The notes below the pieces were generated by a model that saw only the letters and a list, made by a program, of their open reading frames with translations, was not told the DNA's origin and ran no database searches. Position numbers and translations under genes: made by a program. Shown one piece after another: positions 59,143 through 64,000 of a stretch of 64,000 bases of DNA (positions are counted from its first letter, which is position 1; every line of letters begins with the position of its first letter). The stretch is from Candidatus Rifleibacteriota bacterium (GTDB lineage Bacteria; Riflebacteria; Ozemobacteria; Ozemobacterales; Ozemobacteraceae). The stretch covers positions 104,126 to 168,125 of the forward strand of contig JAKQQP010000210.1 in the NCBI GenBank assembly GCA_029564115.1, read 5' to 3'.

Positions 59143-61223
59143 TTACTTGATTCCTCCTCTTTGGGTGAGGGAACTTTTTTATTTTTAAACAAATGGGCAT
59201 TCTCTTCGATAAAAGACCCGGGTAGAGATTTTATGAATTCAGGCAGATTACCTGTTGGCTCAATATCACCTACAACTTTACCATCTGTATCAATCCACTT
59301 CTTTTCAAATTTGAATATAGTCTGAGTTTTGATAATGCTGTCTTCGAGCCCAAGAACTTCAACGACTTCCAGCAGTTTACGCCGGCCATCAGCGAGTCTG
59401 CCGTTCTGAATGACAATGTTGACAGAGCTGGCAATCTGCTCTCGAATCGCACGCAAAGGCAGATCGACACCAGCCATAAGCACCATTGTCTCGAGTCTGG
59501 CCAAAGCATCGCGCGGCGAATTCGCGTGTAAAGTCGTTAGAGAGCCATCGTGCCCTGTATTCATGGCCTGCAGCATATCTACAGCTTCGGCGCCGCGGCA
59601 TTCTCCTACAATGATTCGGTCAGGTCTCATTCGCAAAGCATTACGCACCAGATCTCTGATAGTGACTTGATTTTTGGCTTCTGTTCCCTGTTGTCGAGCT
59701 TCGAGACGGCCGAGATTGAGCTGACTGAGTCTGAGTTCAGCTGAATCTTCGATACAGATGACCCTTTCAGTGGGTAAAATGTGATTCGACAAAACGTTCA
59801 ACAACGTAGTTTTGCCAGAGCTGGCACCACCGGAAACAATGATATTCTTTTTCAGGTGGACACAAAGTCTGAGAAACTCAGCCACCGCTGGGGTCACGCT
59901 CTTAAAGCGACAAACAAGGTCTTCCATTGTAAAGGGAACTCTGGAAAATTTGCGAATCGTGATCATTGGCCCGGTCAAAGAAAGGGGCGGAATGATGGCA
60001 TGCACTCTCGAACCATCGATTAATCTGGCATCGACGTAGGGATTCCGCTCATTAACGGTGCGTCCGACCGGCATCAATATTCTCTCGATAACCGTTCTGA
60101 CATGATCGGCATTATTAAACCTGCGATCAGTCAAAATCAATCGGCCGCCCTTTTCCACAAAAATTTTATCATAGCCATTGACCATGATCTCATCGATGTC
60201 TTCATCGCGCATAAAATCTTCAAGGGGGCCCAGGCCAAGAATTTCATCGACCAGGTATTTCCTGACCTCTGCAATGGCATTGTGACCAGGAATGTTCGGA
60301 GGGGAAGTTCGTTTCATTGCTTCATCGATTTTGCCCTCAACAACCTCTCGCAATTCGTGATCCGAAATGCCAAAACGCTTCTCGAGATCACCGACGATCC
60401 CCTGGCGAACCATACGCGAATATTCGACTATTTCTTCCGGAATCGTTTCCACTCTGCTTTCAGTCTCGCCGGGGACAACACCCAATGCAGCACAAGCCAC
60501 GGTTTTTCCGGCCAACTCATTAAAGCACATGTCAACAGGGCACGCAGAACCGTCCCCCACGACCTCGCCACTTAACGGCAAAATCTGTTCAGGCTCGAAC
60601 AGGGAGTTTTCCGCTTTTCCCTCCCCTTCCTCGGCGTGGTTTCTTACCCATAAAAGCTTGTTTCGCAACAAATCACGCCTGTTTACTTCTTCGTAGAATT
60701 TTTGCGCAAACGCGGGAGAAGGCGGTTGCGAGGAATAAACATAAGTCAGCACATCAACACGATGAAGAAGAAAATGAAGCAGAGGCGAAAGCTGAAAGGT
60801 CGCGTCTACAATAATATAACCATGCAATTCTTCAAAAATTCTGATCAAATGGTTCAGAGAATTGACCATATCTGATTCACTCAGATTGAAGCGAGGCTGC
60901 AGTGATTCGTTCGGTCTTGAAACACAAAAAGGTATATAATAAATCCCATCACGGCAATAAAACAGAGTTGCAAGAGACTGCTTGTTGAGAGCAGCCCAAT
61001 TTCCCATGTAATAATCCAGGAATGCGTTTTTTATATCTCTGCCGTCGGGCAGAGTCTCTTGAAGAGAAGATGGTCTGAGAAAGTTGAGTTCGAGTAAAGC
61101 TACCGGTTTGCCGGTTTTTTTATACAAGGCTTTTGCCAAACCAGTGGCTACAAAAGACTTCCCTATTCCGCCCTGAAAACTGGTTACCAATATAGATCTG
61201 GCTGGTTTTTGTTCTGTTTTCAT
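59139..61223 (-). CDS. CpaE-CpaF fusion: MinD-like domain joined to TadA secretion ATPase
   Basis: 694 residues. About 1-250 form a CpaE/TadZ-like domain: SFQGGIGKSFVATGLAKAL (GKS intact, signature Lys replaced by Gln), VALLELNFLRP, YIIVDATFQLSP. About 265-650 form a CpaF/TadA hexameric ATPase: GLGPLEDFMRDEDIDEIMVN, DARLIDGSRVHAIIPP, Walker A VSGGASSGKTTLLN, Walker B region PDRIIVGECRGAEAVDML and TTLHANSPRDALARLE. CpaE normally localises the Tad machine at the pole, CpaF powers it; joining them fixes a one-to-one ratio. No CpaB, secretin or pilin genes are in the window. Confidence 0.88.
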   Translation of the reverse strand: MKTEQKPARSILVTSFQGGIGKSFVATGLAKALYKKTGKPVALLELNFLRPSSLQETLPDGRDIKNAFLDYYMGNWAALNKQSLATLFYCRDGIYYIPFCVSRPNESLQPRFNLSESDMVNSLNHLIRIFEELHGYIIVDATFQLSPLLHFLLHRVDVLTYVYSSQPPSPAFAQKFYEEVNRRDLLRNKLLWVRNHAEEGEGKAENSLFEPEQILPLSGEVVGDGSACPVDMCFNELAGKTVACAALGVVPGETESRVETIPEEIVEYSRMVRQGIVGDLEKRFGISDHELREVVEGKIDEAMKRTSPPNIPGHNAIAEVRKYLVDEILGLGPLEDFMRDEDIDEIMVNGYDKIFVEKGGRLILTDRRFNNADHVRTVIERILMPVGRTVNERNPYVDARLIDGSRVHAIIPPLSLTGPMITIRKFSRVPFTMEDLVCRFKSVTPAVAEFLRLCVHLKKNIIVSGGASSGKTTLLNVLSNHILPTERVICIEDSAELRLSQLNLGRLEARQQGTEAKNQVTIRDLVRNALRMRPDRIIVGECRGAEAVDMLQAMNTGHDGSLTTLHANSPRDALARLETMVLMAGVDLPLRAIREQIASSVNIVIQNGRLADGRRKLLEVVEVLGLEDSIIKTQTIFKFEKKWIDTDGKVVGDIEPTGNLPEFIKSLPGSFIEENAHLFKNKKVPSPKEEESSK

Positions 61224-61313
61224 TACCCCTCTTTTCTGTTCTCAATTCAACCACAATGCATTTAAACTGTCAATCTGTTACAATAACCTCAATCTGCAAA
61301 AAGAGGAAACAAA

Positions 61314-62195
61314 ATGACATCGCAGGCAATCAATGTTTCCGGCCTCGCAAAAAGCTACGGAGACAAAAGGGTAGTCAAAGAAATCTCATTCTCTGTAGAA
61401 AAGGGTGAAATATTCGGTTTTTTAGGCCCGAATGGCGCCGGAAAAACGACCAGTATCAGAATGATGATCGGAGAAATTCCTGCCAGCAGCGGACAAATAG
61501 AAATATTCGGGAAACCGGTACCTTCCTGTCTGCCCGAGGTAAAAAAAACGATAGGGGTTGTACCCGATTTTCAGAATCTTTACGATAGGCTCAGCGTCAG
61601 GCACAACCTGGAATTTTTCGCCGATCTCAACCAGGTTGACCGCAAAAGAATCGACACCGTCCTGGAAGAAGTATTTTTGGCCGAGCACCAGCAAAAAGCC
61701 TGCAAGGATCTAAGCCGGGGGTTGCGTCAGAGAGCGCTTATAGCCAGGGGGCTTCTACACAGCCCGCAACTGTTCTTTCTCGATGAGCCGACCTCAGCTC
61801 TCGACCCGCATTCTGCCAAACTGATTAGAGACCTTGTGTTAAAACTCAAAGCGAATGGCACCACTGTTTTTCTAACAACCCACTACATGGAAGAAGCGGA
61901 CACGCTCTGCGACAGAATCGCCATCATGAACCAGGGCAGCATTGTGACCTGTGGGCAACCAGCCCAGTTGAAGAAACAGTTTGGGAAAAGAGCTGCCAAA
62001 GTTGAATTCATACAAGACGGCCAGAAGCAGGAACGCGAGTTTTCAATCGAAAATGCCGACGACAAAGCCCAACTCGCGTCTCTGATCAAAGAAACCCCTA
62101 TCATCAGACTACACACCCAGGAAGCCAGGCTCGAAGAGGTTTTTCTCAAAGTTACCGGAGACACCTGGAAACCGGAAAACGAGGAAACCATATGA
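61314..62195 (+). CDS. ABC transporter ATPase (NatA-like)
   Basis: 293 residues. Walker A GFLGPNGAGKTTSIR, signature LSRGLRQRALIARGLL, Walker B LFFLDEPTSALD and H-loop LTTHYMEEAD are complete. The C-terminal region (ARLEEVFLKVTGDTW) is typical of DrrA/NatA exporters. It overlaps its permease by ATGA. Substrate unknown; such pairs export sodium, drugs or lipids. Divergent from the Tad pair, with 90 bases between them. Confidence 0.9.
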   Translation: MTSQAINVSGLAKSYGDKRVVKEISFSVEKGEIFGFLGPNGAGKTTSIRMMIGEIPASSGQIEIFGKPVPSCLPEVKKTIGVVPDFQNLYDRLSVRHNLEFFADLNQVDRKRIDTVLEEVFLAEHQQKACKDLSRGLRQRALIARGLLHSPQLFFLDEPTSALDPHSAKLIRDLVLKLKANGTTVFLTTHYMEEADTLCDRIAIMNQGSIVTCGQPAQLKKQFGKRAAKVEFIQDGQKQEREFSIENADDKAQLASLIKETPIIRLHTQEARLEEVFLKVTGDTWKPENEETI

Positions 62196-63274
62196 ATTTT
62201 TCGGCAGTTTCAGCAATATTTCGCAAAGACCTTCTCGACGGCACCAGAAATTATCATGTCATTTTGATGGTGCTGACTCCGATTGTTCTTTCTCTGCTCT
62301 TCAGCAACATGATCTCAGACAGCAAAACAGCTGCGGCTATACCCGAAATAGGCATGATCAGCAGCCCACAGCAGCCGCTGATCGAAAGACTTACCGGCAA
62401 GGGTTTTGACAAAAAAATCACTTTTTTTCAAAATCGTGAAGCCCTTGAATCGGCCATTCTTGAGGGTGACGTCAAATTCGGCATAATTCTGCCTGAACTG
62501 ATTTCTGAAAAATCTCAACGTAAACCATCTCAGGGGGTCACAATCCTGTTCCCGCCTCATATGCCGGAGTTCGGAGTTGAAACGTTGAAAAGCGTGTTCG
62601 AAAACGAAATACGCAGCCAGCTCAAACTACTGCCACCACCGCTGCCGTTTCAACTAAAAACTGAAGCGGTAGCCGGCACGACCAGCAATTCTGGCAATGT
62701 TTCCGACACCATGTTTCCCATGCTGATAGTTATGGCAATCGGCATGATCGGCTTTCTGGCATTACCGATGGCAATAGTTGAAGAAAGAGAGAAAGGCACT
62801 CTCAACGCAATTTTTTTAACGTCTATCACTCCGGGTGAATTCATCATCGGCAAGTCAATCTTCAGCTTTTTTATGTGCATGGCAACCATTGCCATTATGC
62901 TCACAATAAACTCCAAATGGGGCAACAACTGGCACTATATAATGATCTTTGCAATTCTAGGCGCTTTCATGACTATTTTTATCGGTCTTATAATTGCCAG
63001 TTTTGTGCAAACGCAGGGTTCAGTCAACGCTATCGGCACGGCTCTTTTTCTTTTTTTTCAGCTGATCCCGAGTCTGCAGCACACAAGCCAACTTTCCAGA
63101 AAAGTTGCGCCCTTCTTTCCCTCGACCTATATTTTTTCAGGTTTACGAAAAGCCATGTTTCTAGATCTAACGAGAGTGACGATTCTTGACGATATTAGCA
63201 TTGTGTTCGCAGTGACGGCGGCGCTTTATCTAGCTGCATGGGCCGTCTACCGGCTAAAAAAAGCCGACAGATAA
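62192..63274 (+). CDS. ABC-2 permease (NatB-like)
   Basis: 360 residues. One N-terminal membrane helix (about 20-38), a large extracytoplasmic loop (about 40-170), then five or six membrane helices (MLIVMAIGMIGFLALPMAIV, FFMCMATIAIMLTI, IFAILGAFMTIFIGLIIASF and others). The motif VEEREKGTLNAIFLTSITPGEFIIGKS is the conserved ABC-2 coupling region. It completes a two-component exporter with the preceding ATPase. No terminator is seen before the next gene. Confidence 0.9.
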   Translation: MNFSAVSAIFRKDLLDGTRNYHVILMVLTPIVLSLLFSNMISDSKTAAAIPEIGMISSPQQPLIERLTGKGFDKKITFFQNREALESAILEGDVKFGIILPELISEKSQRKPSQGVTILFPPHMPEFGVETLKSVFENEIRSQLKLLPPPLPFQLKTEAVAGTTSNSGNVSDTMFPMLIVMAIGMIGFLALPMAIVEEREKGTLNAIFLTSITPGEFIIGKSIFSFFMCMATIAIMLTINSKWGNNWHYIMIFAILGAFMTIFIGLIIASFVQTQGSVNAIGTALFLFFQLIPSLQHTSQLSRKVAPFFPSTYIFSGLRKAMFLDLTRVTILDDISIVFAVTAALYLAAWAVYRLKKADR

Positions 63275-63346
63275 AACAGGCTTGCATTAGAATGTACTTT
63301 ACAGTAGTCTCAGACAACAACTCTCTATCAGAAGCGGAATAACCAA

Positions 63347-64000
63347 GTGAAATATCTCGCATTCGATGACATAGTACGAAATCTGCTGGTTTTTCTCAAA
63401 GGCCAGGTGCCCTCGCTAAGCGCAAAAGACAGCCGTGAAGAGGTTATCAAGCAGATTCAGAGTATGACTTTCACCTTGAGGTCTGCAATTGTGCAGCTCG
63501 AAGGTGCTGCCTTTCATGACCCGCGCAATACCGAAGACTACCAGAACCTCGAAAAAGAATTACAGAGCATAAGGCAGACCAACGCCAAACTCGAAGAATC
63601 TCTTTTTCTTGAAATGAATAAAACTCAAGAACTTCGTGACGCTGCTGAGCGCGCCAAACAAGCTCTTGAAGCCGAAAAGCTCGAAAAGGCCAATGCCGAG
63701 AAACTCATTGTCGAGCTTAGAGACTCGCTCGAAAACCAGCCCCTGCCCACAGCTCTGCCGGTTGCAGCGGCTGCCCCTGAACAGACGGAACAGCTCAGAA
63801 ACGAAATTGCCCAACTGGAAACTGCACTAGCAGAAGTTTCAGAAGCAAACCAGCAACTCAAACAGGCTCTGCAGAACAAAGAAATAGAGCTAAACAAAAA
63901 CAAAGAAGCATTGATGGAGGCCATGCGCCTCGATTATTCAGACATAGACAACCTCAAATCGCAGATAAGCAACACCGAGACTCTCAAAAAGGAAAACGAA
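63347..64000 (+). CDS. Coiled-coil protein, 3' end beyond the window
   Basis: A frame from the GTG at 63347 stays open for all 218 remaining codons. The protein starts VKYLAFDDIVRNLLVFLKGQ. It has a helical head of about 70 residues, then an acidic coiled coil rich in Leu, Glu, Lys and Gln (EKELQSIRQTNAKLEESL), broken by a Pro/Ala linker at about 130-145 (PLPTALPVAAAAP). No signal peptide. Its head-plus-coil plan resembles the first half of the 36.3 kb protein, but there is no direct sequence match I can show. The ribosome site is weak (GCGGAAT). Confidence 0.75.
   Translation, partial: MKYLAFDDIVRNLLVFLKGQVPSLSAKDSREEVIKQIQSMTFTLRSAIVQLEGAAFHDPRNTEDYQNLEKELQSIRQTNAKLEESLFLEMNKTQELRDAAERAKQALEAEKLEKANAEKLIVELRDSLENQPLPTALPVAAAAPEQTEQLRNEIAQLETALAEVSEANQQLKQALQNKEIELNKNKEALMEAMRLDYSDIDNLKSQISNTETLKKENE

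Noticed and set aside
1..64000. CRISPR array, rRNA, insertion sequence or prophage
   Set aside because: No regularly spaced direct repeats, rRNA-like sequence, transposase, integrase or phage structural genes were seen.

Overview
This window comes from a bacterial chromosome. It has an ordinary gene density, moderate G+C, and housekeeping genes mixed with unusual cell-architecture genes. NifU/NifS, butyrate kinase with phosphate butyryltransferase, a NusG-II/Gx/ApbE cluster, a bacterial deoxyhypusine-synthase-like protein, an S-layer-homology protein and many TPR proteins suggest a deep-branching, probably anaerobic and fermentative bacterium with a complex envelope. A Riflebacteria-like lineage is my guess from gene content only; no marker here fixes the taxonomy. 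There is no rRNA, CRISPR array, IS element or prophage in the window.

Layout. 0-5.5 kb: nifU-nifS, then a convergent operon apbE, nusG-II, Gx, maf, coaD. 5.6-7.7 kb: tRNA-Val(GAC) and, 32 bases later, trmJ; then a deoxyhypusine-synthase-like gene. 8-12.7 kb: a three-gene ABC-2 exporter, a small membrane protein, an ABC ATPase remnant, and an Rrf2-cysK operon with a clear palindrome over its promoter. 12.8-22 kb, minus strand: a secreted pullulanase-like enzyme, an exported unknown, then TPR-trpS-scpA-scpB-M16 protease-Xaa-Pro peptidase, with stop/start overlaps. 22-26 kb: an operon of TPR, envelope protein, HD-GYP and unknown genes. 26-40 kb: the most unusual region, with parB, a metallo-hydrolase, two giant unknown cytoplasmic proteins (about 1190 and 1304 residues), then PP2C phosphatase, coiled-coil protein and a 712-residue TPR protein. 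40-54.9 kb: a secreted alpha-amylase with a starch-binding domain, RlmI-type methyltransferase, NUDIX-buk-ptb, comM, a cyclic-nucleotide-domain/MinD fusion, Ste24 protease, murC and a two-domain M16 protein with a broken zinc motif. 55-64 kb: SLH protein, a compact Tad secretion pair made of two fused genes (TadB-TadC and CpaE-CpaF), a Nat-type ABC exporter and a coiled-coil gene running off the edge.

Best candidate for an undescribed system: the 26-40 kb region. The first giant has a degenerate ParA/MinD-type ATPase head on a tail of about 900 residues. It overlaps by 4 bases a second giant that is rich in Lys/Arg, aromatic residues and Pro. The C-terminal half of the nearby coiled-coil protein has the same sequence texture. 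Next to parB, a PP2C phosphatase and a long TPR scaffold, these look like parts of an intracellular scaffold or positioning apparatus. That function is inference.

A second theme is that all three ParA/MinD-like domains in the window are fused to something else and lack the family's signature lysine. Promoters that can be read have the form TTGACT/TTGATA, 17 bases, TAGAAT, so the housekeeping -10 box may favour TAGAAT.
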